From: Streptomyces sp. WM4235
Lineage (GTDB): Bacteria > Actinomycetota > Actinomycetes > Streptomycetales > Streptomycetaceae
Direction of reading: 5' to 3'
NCBI RefSeq assembly: GCF_001279725.1
Contig: NZ_LGDE01000439.1
Location: forward strand, 1-36,390
DNA length: 36,390 nucleotides
Every line of letters begins with the position of its first letter. Within the stretch, counting starts at the first letter, position 1. Both the position numbers and the translations under genes were made by a program. This document shows positions 13,167 through 22,023 of the stretch, in pieces. Below the pieces are notes generated by a model that saw only the letters and a program-made list of their open reading frames with translations, was not told the DNA's origin and did not search any database.

Positions 13167-15401
13167 CTAGCCCCCGATCGGACGGTTGAGGCGGACGTCT
13201 TCCCAGGTGGCGTACTTGGCGAGCACGTCGGCCCAGGTGGCGTTCTCAGTGAGAATGTCCTGCCAGGTACGGCCCGCGGATCCGGCGACGCCGACGCTCG
13301 TCGGCATGTCCGCCTGTTTCATCGGCAGGGACCAGGTGCGCCATGGATCGCTGGCGATGGCTTCGCCGCGGTCCTCGCTGACGGCGCCGACGTTGACGTA
13401 CATGTCGTCCACGCCGAGCCCCGGATTGGCCTGCCAGAGGAGCACGGACCCGGAGTCGAGGAGGCGGTGCAGCGACTCCCGCTCCTCGTCGGTCTGGGTG
13501 AAGATCGTCAGGTCGCCCTCGAGGCCGCCACGAACGTCGGAGAGCACGACGCTGTTGCGCCTGCCACGGACCTTGTACTCGGCCTGTGGAACGGGTCGCT
13601 GCCAGACTGGCGCCCGCGCGACCATCAGCAGCATGTTGCGCTGCGGCCTGCCTGGATCCTTGAGCCACGCGTAGTTGGGGTCGCCTGCGGTGATGGTGAC
13701 GGTGGCGCTGGTCCTGGACTCCGGCGTCGTACCGCCTGGCGGCAGGATCTCGACGTAGTAGTAGACCGGCACCCCGAGCGGCGCCTCCGCGTCCTCGATG
13801 ACGAGCTGGTCGGCGGCGATGACGTCCCCGTCGATCAGACCGGTGGAGCCCCGGACGAGGGTCCGTGCGCCACCGGTGAGGACCCGCCACACGGTCAACG
13901 TGTAGCCGACCGTCAGCTCCCGCAGCGTGACGGTGACGCTCGCGCTGGAGTCGACGACGACCGCGTCGATCAGGGACTGCGCCTGCCACAGTGCCACCTG
14001 GTCGAGACGCAGCACGGACGTTGTCGCCGTCGCCGTGAGGGACAGCTCGACCGCCGCCTGCGTCGCGCCCGCGGGTGCGGTGACCGAGTTGGTGAGCGAC
14101 CACCAGTCCGGCACCGGCGCCGTCGCGGACCCGGACGACGTGAGGCCCAGGTCGACGTTCGCGGCGTCGTACCAGCGCACCGACCGGTTGATGGTCCAGC
14201 CTCCGGCGCTCACATTCTCGGCGAGCTGGAGCCGGAACGACAGGCCAGCCGCCGCGCCGACGGCGTACTTGGCGCTGCGGATCACGCTCGTGGTGGCGGT
14301 CGCCGACGACACCGTCAACGCGTAGGAGCCGTCCACGGCGTAGGTGCCCCACGGCGTGGACCGTGCGAGCGTTGCCACGCCAGAGACAACGGTCCACGAC
14401 CCCGCATCCTTCTCAAAGGAGGCGTCGGCGTAGGGCAGTACGGAGCCGACGCGGATGACGGGCGCGGTCGCGATGACCGCGCCGTCGACCCGCATGACCT
14501 GCGCTGCGGTACCGGACGTGATGCCGGCCGCGAGCGTGGCGTAAGCCGTCGTGGCCGGGGCGACCGCCGAGACGCGCTGCTGGTAGAAGCCGGCGCCTGG
14601 GGCGGCGAGGTTGCTCCGGGTCGCACTGAGGAGGCTGTTCGCGGCGGTGTAGAACCGCAGCTCTACCCAGACCGTGCTGCCGGAGGTCGGGGGGTTGAGG
14701 TAGCAGTAGCCGATGTACTCGGTGCCAGCCGTCGCGGACGGCGTCTCGCTCACCTTGGCAGCGGCGTTGCCGTTGGCCGTCACCGTGATGGCCAGGGTCT
14801 GGCCGCCGACGAGGTAGTTGTCGACGGGCCACGACACCATCGGCGCCTGGCGGGCGATCGAGCAGTTGGTCTCCGCGACCCACTTCAGGGTGGCGTTCTC
14901 GATGGTCTCCGCGTCGGCCGACAGCAGGTTACCTGTCGTGCGCATCGGCGTGCCGAGGTACACGTTCTCGAAGTGGTTGATCACACCGCCGCCGGCGGGG
15001 GTCGCGGAGACCAGAACCTGGCACTTTGCGGCCGTGGCCGGCGCGACACCGGCGACGGAGATCCGGTGCCACGTTGCCGATGCCGTCGCGGTCGTCAGTG
15101 ACCAGGTGACGCTGACCTCGGAACCACCCGAGGTCAGCCATCTGATACCGATCCGCTCCGCCACCGTCGCACCCGACGCGTCAGCGGAGACCTGGTACTC
15201 CTGGCCTGCGATGACGCCATACGAAGCAGCGGTGCGGGCCTGCATCTCCCCCGACGCGGTGCTCGTCAGCTTCAGGGTGCCGTCGCCGTTCCGGCCGCCG
15301 GTCCCCTTGCTGATCGCGCAGTTCAGCTTGGCCGCCCACCCCGATGTGTTGGGGTCGACGGACTCCGTGACGGCAGACAGGAGGTTCCCGGGGATCGCCA
15401 T
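13167..15401 (-). CDS. Large minor tail protein with carbohydrate-binding-like modules
   Basis: 744 residues. Three similar jelly-roll modules of about 150 residues (starting near residues 5, 155 and 325) repeat the pattern GNLLSA-x-x-E ... NC(A/S)I ... TAGxEY, with ATWHRISVAGVAP or YQQRVSAVAPATT strands, like CBM4/9-type carbohydrate-binding folds. A fibronectin-III-like part follows (VGYTLTVWRVLTG ... VYYYVEILPPGGT). A C-terminal domain resembles distal tail proteins and ends in three TW-x-D-(I/V)-x copies (TWQDIL, TWADVL, TWEDV). It lies between the tape measure and the DUF5047-type gene. Likely distal tail or baseplate protein that grips cell-surface glycans. Confidence 0.75.
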   Translation of the reverse strand: MAIPGNLLSAVTESVDPNTSGWAAKLNCAISKGTGGRNGDGTLKLTSTASGEMQARTAASYGVIAGQEYQVSADASGATVAERIGIRWLTSGGSEVSVTWSLTTATASATWHRISVAGVAPATAAKCQVLVSATPAGGGVINHFENVYLGTPMRTTGNLLSADAETIENATLKWVAETNCSIARQAPMVSWPVDNYLVGGQTLAITVTANGNAAAKVSETPSATAGTEYIGYCYLNPPTSGSTVWVELRFYTAANSLLSATRSNLAAPGAGFYQQRVSAVAPATTAYATLAAGITSGTAAQVMRVDGAVIATAPVIRVGSVLPYADASFEKDAGSWTVVSGVATLARSTPWGTYAVDGSYALTVSSATATTSVIRSAKYAVGAAAGLSFRLQLAENVSAGGWTINRSVRWYDAANVDLGLTSSGSATAPVPDWWSLTNSVTAPAGATQAAVELSLTATATTSVLRLDQVALWQAQSLIDAVVVDSSASVTVTLRELTVGYTLTVWRVLTGGARTLVRGSTGLIDGDVIAADQLVIEDAEAPLGVPVYYYVEILPPGGTTPESRTSATVTITAGDPNYAWLKDPGRPQRNMLLMVARAPVWQRPVPQAEYKVRGRRNSVVLSDVRGGLEGDLTIFTQTDEERESLHRLLDSGSVLLWQANPGLGVDDMYVNVGAVSEDRGEAIASDPWRTWSLPMKQADMPTSVGVAGSAGRTWQDILTENATWADVLAKYATWEDVRLNRPIGG

Positions 15402-15404
15402 TCG

Positions 15405-18400
15405 CTACACCCCGTTTCGTCCGGCCCGTGTCGCCTGCAGCTGCTGGCGACCGATGTCGATGATTCGGCGGTCGGCTCGGCCGTCGACATAGGCGCGGAG
15501 CGTCGGTCCGTCCTGGACCACCAGCGTCACCTCCTGCCCGGGGGCGAAGCCGCCGCCTGCCGCGAGCGACGAGACGGCCTGCCATTGCGGTCCGGTGAGG
15601 ATGGCCTCAGGGCGCCCAGTTCGGTTGACTGCGGCGGTGACGCCTGGCTGGAGCCAGCCACCGGAGTCGTATCCGCCCGCGCGGTCGTAGGCTGCGGGGA
15701 GGCTGTGGTAGCGCCCGAGCGCGTAGGACATAGAGGCGTATATGTTGGCCAACGGGTCCCAAATTCCCCTCGAATGGAGGGGGCCCGCATAGGCGTCGAA
15801 CGTAGGGTCGATGACTTGCATCAACCCCTTTGAGGGCACACCGTTCTTCGCGTTGATGTCCCAGTTGTTGATCGCCCTCGGGTTGCCACCGGACTCCTGG
15901 TTCATTCGGCGAAGGGTGGTGGCGAGCATGCTGGCAGGCTGACCTATGAGCTGGAGCGCCTGCAGTACGACGGGCGTCCAGCGCTGTACGCCGGATCCGC
16001 CGATGTCGCCGCCACCGAAGTTGCCGATGAGCCCGGTGATCTTCTCCTTGAGGGAGGAGAGTATCTTGGTGGGGATACCGGCGATGAGCTTGCCCCAGCC
16101 GGTGCCGGAGATGCTGGCGATCTTGTCGCGGATGAATCCGGTGGCCGCCTGCCACGCCTTTCCCGGGTTGGTGATCAGGTCGGCCATGTCGCCGAAGAAG
16201 TCACCGACCGAGCTGACCTTGTCCTTCGCCCAGCCGATGACGCCGCCGTCCTTGTATCCCGGCAGCGCCCCGTACCGGTTGATGTACTCCAGGGTTCCGT
16301 AGCCGACCTTGCGTGCCGAGTCCCGCTTGACCATGAACTCGTCGGCCATCGCGAGGAGCGGAATGGAGTCCTTGCCGGGCGTGCCGCCGCGCGTGCGCCC
16401 ACCGTCTTTGAACTTGACGAGAGGAAGCGGGTCGGCTCCCGTCACCTCGCTGACGGCCCCCCAGACTTTTCGGATTCCATTGTTATACACCGTGTCAACT
16501 ATGAACTGAACAGGCTTTCGAGTGATGTCCTTCAGCTTGTTCCAGATCATCTCGATGCCGGCGACGCCCGCGCGGAAACTCGTGTGAACGGCGTCGACAC
16601 CCCGCTTCAGGCCGTCAAACGCAGGCTTGATCCAGTTGTTCCACACCCAGCGGATCGCGTCGCCGATGCCATCCCAGGCCGGCTTGATGGCGTTCGTCCA
16701 TAGCCACATGGCGGCGATGCCGAGGCCCTTCAAGCCGAAGACGAAGGCATCGACGAGCGGCTTGACCGCATTCCTCCACATCCACTCGGCGCCGGCCGCG
16801 ATGCCCTTGAAGGCGGGCTGGATGGCCGCCTTCCAGAGCCACGTGGCGATCAGGCCGAGGCCCTTGATACCGAAGACGAAAGCGTCGAACAGGGGCTTGA
16901 TGACGGTTTCCCACATCCAGACCGCGGCTGCCGCGATGCCCTCGAACGCGGGTTTGATCGCCACCTTCCAGAGCCACATCGCCAGTGCGCCGAAAAGCTT
17001 GAAGATGAAGAACATCGGCAAGAACACCAAGGTCAGGACGATCGTCAGCAGCACCTGGGCCGCCGCGCCGATGCCGCTGAACACCGGCTCAAGGATCGTC
17101 TTCCACAGCCATGTCGCCGCGTCGCCGACTGCACGGAGCCCGACCATGAAGCCGTCGATGAGCGGCTTGATGCCCTTCTCCCACACCCAGATGGCGGCCG
17201 TCTGGATTCCCTGCCAGACCGCCGCCACGACGGCACGGAAAGTTTCCGACTTCTTGTAGGCGATGACGAGCGCGGCGGCCAGGGCGACCAGCGCGATCAC
17301 CACGAGAGTGATCGGGTTGAGTGCCATGACCGCGTTGAGGAGCGCCTGCACTGCAGTAAATCCGGACGTCACCGCAGTGCCGAGCAGGATGGCCGCGCGG
17401 TAGATCGAGAAGACCGCGGTGACGGCGCCGATCGCAATCGCCTGCGCGTTCAGCGCGAGGGTCAGGCCGCCGACGAGGATGGCCGCCGGGATCAGCCAGA
17501 CGCCCCACTCCCGCAGCCAGTTGACGACCGCCGTGCCCGCGGCGTAGAGGTCCCGCAGGGCAGGCATGAGCACGGCCGCGACCGCACTGGCCACGGCACG
17601 GATGGGGGGCAGCAGATCCGAGTTGAAAGCCTTCGCCACCCGCAGCACCAAGGGCAGGACCTCGGCGGTGATGTAGTCGACAAACCCCTGCTTGATCGTG
17701 CGGACGAATACCTCGAACTCGTGGGCCGGACCGCTGTGGATCGTCGTGCCGAGCTCGGCTGCCGCGCCTGTGATCTTCCCGAATCCGTCGATCGCGCCAT
17801 TCGGGTCGAGCGCGAACAGCGCGTTACCGAGATCCTCCGCCTGCGTGCCGAAGAGACCGACCGCAGCGGCATTGCGATCCACCGGGTCCTTGATCTCACG
17901 CAGCTTGTCGAGGACCGTCTGCAGTCCCTCACCTGCGACGTCGCCGCCCTTGGCGATCTGCAAGGACATCTTCTCGGCGTCCAGGCCGATGGCTTTGTAC
18001 GCCTCCTGAGAGGACTCCGACATGTCGATCGCGCGGATGCCGAATTCTTTGAATGCGTCCGCGATGATGTCGGTGTCACGGGCACCTGCGGCGATGCCCT
18101 GCTGGAACAGACCGAGGGCTTCCTCGCCGTCAATGCCCAGCTTCTTGAACTGGATCGAGTACTCCTGGAACGTCTCCAGGAGATCCTCGGCATTCGGCCC
18201 GAGTTTCTGGAATCCGACCGTGATCAGGTCGAGGGCAGCCTCGGCATTCGGGGCCAGGCCGTTCTTGAACATCGCCGAGACGGCCTGCGTCTGCAGCTCC
18301 ATGTCGGCGCCGAAGACCGTCGCGACGTCGCTCATCTTCGCGGACAGGGATTCCAGCTGGGCGTTCGTGGCGTCCGGCGGCACGAGGCCCGCGTTCACCA

Positions 18401-18761
18401 CGGCACGGATGGCGTCCGCGCCTTCCTGGAACGACTCGGTAATGCCCTTGCTGTACAGCTTCCCTGCGATCTCGCCGTACCGGCCGGCGTCCTTGCCGGT
18501 CGCACCGAGCTGGGCCTGCAGGGTGGAGGTGATGTTGGCCTGCTCGATCGCCTCGGTGATGCCCGCGACGAGGATCGCGCCCGCCGCGACACCGGCCGCA
18601 GCAACGCCGACGAGCAACTTCTCCTTGAGGCTGCTACCGGCCGCAGCGCCGGCGTCTTCGCCCGCGTCCTCGGCCGGCCCTTCCAACTGGCTGCGCAACT
18701 CGTTGGCGATGCCGCGCACGGAGGGGATGATCTGGATGGTTGCGTAGCCCACGTTCGGCAC
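15405..18761 (-). CDS. Tail tape measure protein with a lytic transglycosylase domain
   Basis: 1118 residues, the longest gene here, setting tail length. The N-terminal 370 residues are the TP901-type helical core (AIEQANITSTLQAQLGATGK...). Hydrophobic segments between about 420 and 620 (IPAAILVGGLTLALNAQAIA, ITLVVIALVALAAALVIAY, VLLTIVLTLVFLPMFFIFKL) likely enter the membrane at infection. Tryptophan-rich 45-residue repeats follow. Near the C-terminus an SLT-like domain carries the catalytic glutamate E956 in NQESGGNP and the GLMQVIDP motif about 25 residues later, which would cut peptidoglycan during DNA entry. It directly follows the tail chaperone genes, as expected. Confidence 0.92.
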   Translation of the reverse strand: MPNVGYATIQIIPSVRGIANELRSQLEGPAEDAGEDAGAAAGSSLKEKLLVGVAAAGVAAGAILVAGITEAIEQANITSTLQAQLGATGKDAGRYGEIAGKLYSKGITESFQEGADAIRAVVNAGLVPPDATNAQLESLSAKMSDVATVFGADMELQTQAVSAMFKNGLAPNAEAALDLITVGFQKLGPNAEDLLETFQEYSIQFKKLGIDGEEALGLFQQGIAAGARDTDIIADAFKEFGIRAIDMSESSQEAYKAIGLDAEKMSLQIAKGGDVAGEGLQTVLDKLREIKDPVDRNAAAVGLFGTQAEDLGNALFALDPNGAIDGFGKITGAAAELGTTIHSGPAHEFEVFVRTIKQGFVDYITAEVLPLVLRVAKAFNSDLLPPIRAVASAVAAVLMPALRDLYAAGTAVVNWLREWGVWLIPAAILVGGLTLALNAQAIAIGAVTAVFSIYRAAILLGTAVTSGFTAVQALLNAVMALNPITLVVIALVALAAALVIAYKKSETFRAVVAAVWQGIQTAAIWVWEKGIKPLIDGFMVGLRAVGDAATWLWKTILEPVFSGIGAAAQVLLTIVLTLVFLPMFFIFKLFGALAMWLWKVAIKPAFEGIAAAAVWMWETVIKPLFDAFVFGIKGLGLIATWLWKAAIQPAFKGIAAGAEWMWRNAVKPLVDAFVFGLKGLGIAAMWLWTNAIKPAWDGIGDAIRWVWNNWIKPAFDGLKRGVDAVHTSFRAGVAGIEMIWNKLKDITRKPVQFIVDTVYNNGIRKVWGAVSEVTGADPLPLVKFKDGGRTRGGTPGKDSIPLLAMADEFMVKRDSARKVGYGTLEYINRYGALPGYKDGGVIGWAKDKVSSVGDFFGDMADLITNPGKAWQAATGFIRDKIASISGTGWGKLIAGIPTKILSSLKEKITGLIGNFGGGDIGGSGVQRWTPVVLQALQLIGQPASMLATTLRRMNQESGGNPRAINNWDINAKNGVPSKGLMQVIDPTFDAYAGPLHSRGIWDPLANIYASMSYALGRYHSLPAAYDRAGGYDSGGWLQPGVTAAVNRTGRPEAILTGPQWQAVSSLAAGGGFAPGQEVTLVVQDGPTLRAYVDGRADRRIIDIGRQQLQATRAGRNGV
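16611..16979 (-). repeat. Tandem 135-bp (45-residue) repeats inside the tape measure gene
   Basis: Units start at 16979, 16844 and 16709, exactly 135 bases apart; the third is partial. Each encodes WLWK-x-A-I-x-PAF-x-GIAA then WMW-x4-KPL-x-DAFVFG-x-KGLG-x-x-A. A weaker copy lies upstream (TWLWKTILEPVFSGIG). Unit number changes tape length, so expansion or loss here should change tail length by a fixed step. Confidence 0.85.
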
Positions 18762-18791
18762 GGGAGGCCACCCCCTTCGCGACGGATTGGG

Positions 18792-19546
18792 TCAGGCGAT
18801 GCGGCCCTCGGCGATGGCCTGCTGACGTTCGCGCCTGCGCTCGCGCGCGGCATCCAGGCGATCGACCCGGGCGGCCTTGGCCTCCTCGGGCTTCGTGGGG
18901 TTCAGCCACCAGCGGGGATAGGGCTTGGGCCGCTTGGGCTCCTTGGCCTTCTCCGGCGTGTTCACGCACTGAAGCGTCCATGTGAGCTGACGGACCGCGT
19001 CGTACACGTCGGCCAACAGGATCTGCTCGCCGGTCGGTTCAAGCCTGCCGCCGTTGAGGGCAGTGCGGACTCGGGACTGTGGCGACAGGCCGTGGACGTA
19101 GACAGCGAGCTCACGCCAGGTCATGTCCCCGGTGTGCAGATCTCGGAGGCGGACGCCGTACTCGCTGCGCAGGTCCGCCTCGAGGGCGCGGGAGTGCCTC
19201 CGGGTCAGGAACCGGAGGCTTCGGATTCCCCCGGCTCCAGCCCGCAGTGCTTCCGGTAGGCGGTGAAGAGGGCCTTCATCTTGTACTGCGGGAAACTCAG
19301 CTTGCGGAACTCGGGCCACTGGTCACCGAGGGAGTTCTGGAAGACTCCGATCATGGCCTTGAGTTGGCCGCCCTCTGCGGCTTCGACCAGGTCCCAGATG
19401 TCCAGGCCTTCGATGTGGGCGAACTCCCAGCGACGACCCTGGAAGTGAACGCGGAAGGGGTCGAGTGCGACCTCGGATTCGACGGTGTCGAGGTTGAAGT
19501 CGAACGGCTGGTCGTCAGGAGTGGTCTTCGCGGTTCGGGCGGTCAT
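18792..19546 (-). CDS. Tail assembly chaperone, long frameshift product (G-T type, 251 aa)
   Basis: Translation starts with the short chaperone at 19546 and slips back one base at 19232-19226 (G GGG GAA), then continues in the second frame to 18792. This gives 107 + 144 residues. The second part is basic and helical (IRSLRFLTRRHSRALEADLR) and ends in a proline/lysine-rich tail (PEKAKEPKRPKPYPRWWLNP) and an arginine-rich helix. The G and G-T pair coats the tape measure protein while the tail tube assembles. The second frame has no convincing start of its own at the frame junction, which supports frameshifting. Position before the tape measure is standard. Confidence 0.82.
19205..19546 (-). CDS. 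Tail assembly chaperone, short product (G type, 113 aa)
   Basis: Starts at the ATG at 19546, one base beyond the stop of the gene upstream (TGACATG). Acidic, with the typical chaperone pattern FDFNLDTVESEVALDPFRVH, then GRRWEFAHIEGLDIWDLVEA, and a helical end (FPQYKMKALFTAYRKHCGL). It terminates at 19205, six codons after the slippery heptamer. The unshifted form is expected to be the more abundant one. Confidence 0.85.
   Translation of the reverse strand: MTARTAKTTPDDQPFDFNLDTVESEVALDPFRVHFQGRRWEFAHIEGLDIWDLVEAAEGGQLKAMIGVFQNSLGDQWPEFRKLSFPQYKMKALFTAYRKHCGLEPGESEASGS
19226..19232 (-). other. -1 frameshift site G GGG GAA of the tail chaperone pair
   Basis: Zero-frame codons are CCG GGG GAA TCC. 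The heptamer GGGGGAA fits X-XXY-YYZ, and after slipping the next codon is ATC, leading into the second chaperone frame. It lies near the end of the short chaperone, the standard place for this recoding signal in siphoviruses. Confidence 0.75.
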
Positions 19547-19547
19547 G

Positions 19548-19898
19548 TCACTGCTCGCTTTCGGGTCGCGGTTCGGGGCGGATGACCTGCACGTTCGCGG
19601 CCATCAGGGTCAGGCGGACGGTGCTCACCCCGTCAGGATTGAGGCCGATGTCCATGGGTTGCGCGGCGACCAGCCAGGGGAACGGGTTGCCGTCGACGAG
19701 GATCAGGCCGCCGGGTTGAATGACGATCTCCTGGGCCAGCTCGGGCTCCGCACCAGAGACCTTCTGCTGGCGGTCCACTTCGACCAGAGTGGCGAGGACG
19801 CGGCTACGCAGGTTCCGCGGCAGCTCGTCGGAATCGCCGATCAGGTGCAGGCGCACGGCCTGCTCATGGATCTCCTGGTCGGTGTACTTGATCGGCAC
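19548..19898 (-). CDS. Tail-region protein between major tail protein and chaperones (116 aa)
   Basis: I start at GTG 19898 (VPIKYTDQEIHEQAVRLHLI), which has GGAGAG just upstream; an ATG at 19943 would add 15 low-complexity residues. The first half is helical, the second beta-rich (EIVIQPGGLILVDGNPFPWL). Its place suggests a tail assembly role. Family not recognised. Confidence 0.65.
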   Translation of the reverse strand: MPIKYTDQEIHEQAVRLHLIGDSDELPRNLRSRVLATLVEVDRQQKVSGAEPELAQEIVIQPGGLILVDGNPFPWLVAAQPMDIGLNPDGVSTVRLTLMAANVQVIRPEPRPESEQ

Positions 19899-19986
19899 GG
19901 CTCTCCTGTCGCGGTTCGACGGTTCGCGGTTCGAGTGGTGCACCGGGGCGCGGCCGAACCGCGACAGAAGGACCGCGCCCCGGCGA

Positions 19987-20754
19987 TCAGGAGGTGACCG
20001 TGACGGCGCAGGTGTCTGTCGCGCCGAGGTAGGAGGCGGTCACCGTGGAGGAGCCGGGGTCGACACCCGTGACGTAGCCAGCGGCCACGGTCGCCTTGGC
20101 GGGCGCCGACGACGTCCACGTGGCGAGGGCGGTGACGTCGGCAGTGGTCGCGTCGTCGTAGGTTGCCGTGGCCACCAGCGACTTGATCTCTCCGTCGGCC
20201 ACGGACAGGGTCGTGGGGATGGAGATGGAGACGAGTGTCGGCGTGGTCTGCTTCTCGAAGAGGACGCCGTCGCCGGTCGGGTAGATGGTGCCCACGAACG
20301 TCATGCTCTCGAGGTCGGTTTCGTTCTCGCCGTGGTCTCCGTCGAGGCTGACCTCGGCGTAGTTCGCGGTTTTGAGCCGGCGGACCTTGTCGCCCTCGCG
20401 GACCTCGAAGACGATGAGCACCTTGGCCGGGCGCGGCACCTTGATCTGCGTGGCTGTCGAGCCGGGCCACAGCAGCGAGTAGGTGGTGTCGTTGTCCTCG
20501 AGCGCGGTGAAGCTCTTGGTCAGTTTGAAGTGGTTGCGGCTGGTCTTGACGAGGATGCCGCCCCAGGCGAACTTGTCGTCGGTGTCCTCGTCGCGGGACT
20601 CGGGGAATCCGTCGTCTCCGTCGAGGAGGCCGACGAGATCCCAGTCCACGCCAAGCGGAGTGTTCGCGTTGGCGGGCAGGGTCGCGGAGAGGTTGGTTGA
20701 GATGTAGACGTCCGCGTCCGTCCACAGATTTGCCTTCAGCGGGTCGCCGGCCAC
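19987..20754 (-). CDS. Major tail tube protein with a C-terminal Ig-like domain
   Basis: 255 residues. The GTG at 20754 is preferred because AAGGAGG lies at the right distance before it; the ATG at 20769 has no ribosome site. Residues 1-165 have tail-tube character: KANLWTDADVYISTNLSAT, WGGILVKTSRNHFKLTKSFT, MTFVGTIYPTGDGVLFEK. Residues about 170-255 form a Big_2-like domain (LVSISIPTTLSVADGEIKSL ... GYVTGVDPGSSTVTASYLG) as seen displayed on many phage tails. It polymerises into the tube around the tape measure. Position and composition make this call firm. Confidence 0.87.
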   Translation of the reverse strand: MAGDPLKANLWTDADVYISTNLSATLPANANTPLGVDWDLVGLLDGDDGFPESRDEDTDDKFAWGGILVKTSRNHFKLTKSFTALEDNDTTYSLLWPGSTATQIKVPRPAKVLIVFEVREGDKVRRLKTANYAEVSLDGDHGENETDLESMTFVGTIYPTGDGVLFEKQTTPTLVSISIPTTLSVADGEIKSLVATATYDDATTADVTALATWTSSAPAKATVAAGYVTGVDPGSSTVTASYLGATDTCAVTVTS

Positions 20755-20804
20755 GGCGTCCTCCTTCATTGGGTAAGGGGTTGTCGTCGCAGTTCGGCGG
20801 CGGG

Positions 20805-21245
20805 TCAGGCGCTGAGCACCTGCGGTTTGACGTTGGCGAGGACGGTGAACGTCGAGAGGTCGATCCCGGAGGCGGCGCGTTCGGCACCCTCGTCGACGGC
20901 GGGGATCGGGCCGGTGCCAGGGCGGACGCCCCGGATGACGGGCCCGGAGTGCACCAGGAGCAGGCCCTGGCAGAGCATCGCCAGGTCGTGCGCCTGGTCC
21001 GGGTCTTGGTGCCACACGGTGACGCGCAGCGTGCAACGCGCGTTGGCCATTGAGGAGTGCGGGAAGTCGGCGTCCTTGCGGACCATGACGTAGGGCAGGT
21101 GCGGGGTCTCCGGCGACCGGTCGCCCGGAACCCGGGTGCCGACCGTGACGTCGTCCGTGTACGGCTCCGACCTGCTGGCGAGGGCCGCCCGCAGCACGGT
21201 CGCCCCTGCGGCCTGCACGTCCCCGAAGACGACGAGCGGCTTCAC
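20805..21245 (-). CDS. Tail completion / terminator-like protein (146 aa)
   Basis: Starts at GTG 21245, overlapping the stop of the upstream gene (GTGA). It has beta-alpha character with PHLPYVMVRKDADFPHSSM, RCTLRVTVWHQDPDQAHDLA and MLCQGLLLVHSG, the pattern of the small proteins that cap the tail or join it to the head (lambda gpU / HK97 gp10-neighbour class). It sits just before the major tail protein, as those do. Assigned mainly by position. Confidence 0.65.
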   Translation of the reverse strand: MKPLVVFGDVQAAGATVLRAALASRSEPYTDDVTVGTRVPGDRSPETPHLPYVMVRKDADFPHSSMANARCTLRVTVWHQDPDQAHDLAMLCQGLLLVHSGPVIRGVRPGTGPIPAVDEGAERAASGIDLSTFTVLANVKPQVLSA

Positions 21246-21529
21246 TGCTGCCAGGCCTTGACTTCGAGGCCGGCCGCTGCCGCCGCCCGGGTGAGGACCC
21301 CGTCGCGCGCCTGCCACACCATGCCGCGGATGTCGAGGATGGTGATCGACGCGGCGCCTCGGTCCGTGCGGTATTTGCGGAAGCTGACTGGTGTATTGGG
21401 GGGGAGGGCGCCCGTTACACGCGCGAGGATGTCCTCGCCCGCCCCATCGACCAGGAGGCGGACATCCTCGCCCCGAAGGAGCTCCCGGATCCCGGCCGAG
21501 TCGAGCTGTAGATCAAGCAGGCGACCCAT
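21242..21529 (-). CDS. Neck protein, possibly HK97 gp10-like (95 aa)
   Basis: Starts at the ATG at 21529. It reads IRELLRGEDVRLLVDGAGED, then VSFRKYRTDRGAASITILD and a C-terminal helix ending GLEVKAWQQ. The order helix, strand pair, helix fits HK97 gp10-like neck proteins, which are usually somewhat longer. GTGA coupling to the next gene. Assigned by order within the connector block. Confidence 0.55.
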   Translation of the reverse strand: MGRLLDLQLDSAGIRELLRGEDVRLLVDGAGEDILARVTGALPPNTPVSFRKYRTDRGAASITILDIRGMVWQARDGVLTRAAAAAGLEVKAWQQ

Positions 21530-21547
21530 GGCTCTCCCATCTCCGCG

Positions 21548-21676
21548 TCAGGATTCGTCAGTCAGCGCGCGCCACTGGGCAATCGTGAGCACGGGTTCGG
21601 GCTCACCTGTTTGATTGGCGGTCTCCACCCAGCGGGGCTGAAGAAAGCCGCCGTCGTTCCAGGGGTCATCGGACAC
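21548..21676 (-). CDS. Very small protein in the connector block (42 aa)
   Basis: Starts at GTG 21676 with AGGAG five bases before it and lies between two connector genes. It reads VSDDPWNDGGFLQPRWVETA and ends TIAQWRALTDES. Too short to classify; kept because of the strong ribosome site and tight fit between neighbours. Confidence 0.5.
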   Translation of the reverse strand: MSDDPWNDGGFLQPRWVETANQTGEPEPVLTIAQWRALTDES

Positions 21677-21684
21677 AGCGACTC

Positions 21685-22023
21685 CTATCCCGTCGAACGC
21701 TTCATCTCGAACTCGACATGGTGAACGGCGTTGACGAAGAGAGCGGGCCAGCGGGCGACTTCGCCGTCGACTTCGAGAGTCATGCCGTCCCACTCGATGC
21801 GGTCGTCCGCGCGAATGTCGGGGTTGGTTCCCTCGGCGGACTGGACGTGCCAGCCGGTGACCTTCGCCGCCCGAGTCTCATCGTGAGACTCCTGCTGGAT
21901 GCTGGGCTGGATGTTGACCTGGGCGACGAGCAGGCGGGTGGCGGTCGACCAGTCCGGCACGGTGTTGCCGCCGCGGTCCGGGCGCGTACCCGCGCGCACC
22001 CGGACCAGCGACTGGTTGAACAT
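21685..22023 (-). CDS. Head-tail connector / stopper-like protein (112 aa)
   Basis: Starts at the ATG at 22023 in a TGATG overlap with the upstream gene. Beta-rich small barrel: FNQSLVRVRAGTRPDRGGNT, ATRLLVAQVNIQPS, AAKVTGWHVQSAEGTNPDIR, and MTLEVDGEVARWPALF near the end. Size, strand pattern and position match the head-closure stopper family (SPP1 gp16 / HK97 gp7 class). Confidence 0.65.
   Translation of the reverse strand: MFNQSLVRVRAGTRPDRGGNTVPDWSTATRLLVAQVNIQPSIQQESHDETRAAKVTGWHVQSAEGTNPDIRADDRIEWDGMTLEVDGEVARWPALFVNAVHHVEFEMKRSTG

Noticed and set aside
13059..15101. Long rightward ORF (680 codons) over the CBM tail gene
   Set aside because: Arg/Gly/Asp-rich shadow of the real leftward frame; no ribosome site or recognisable domain.
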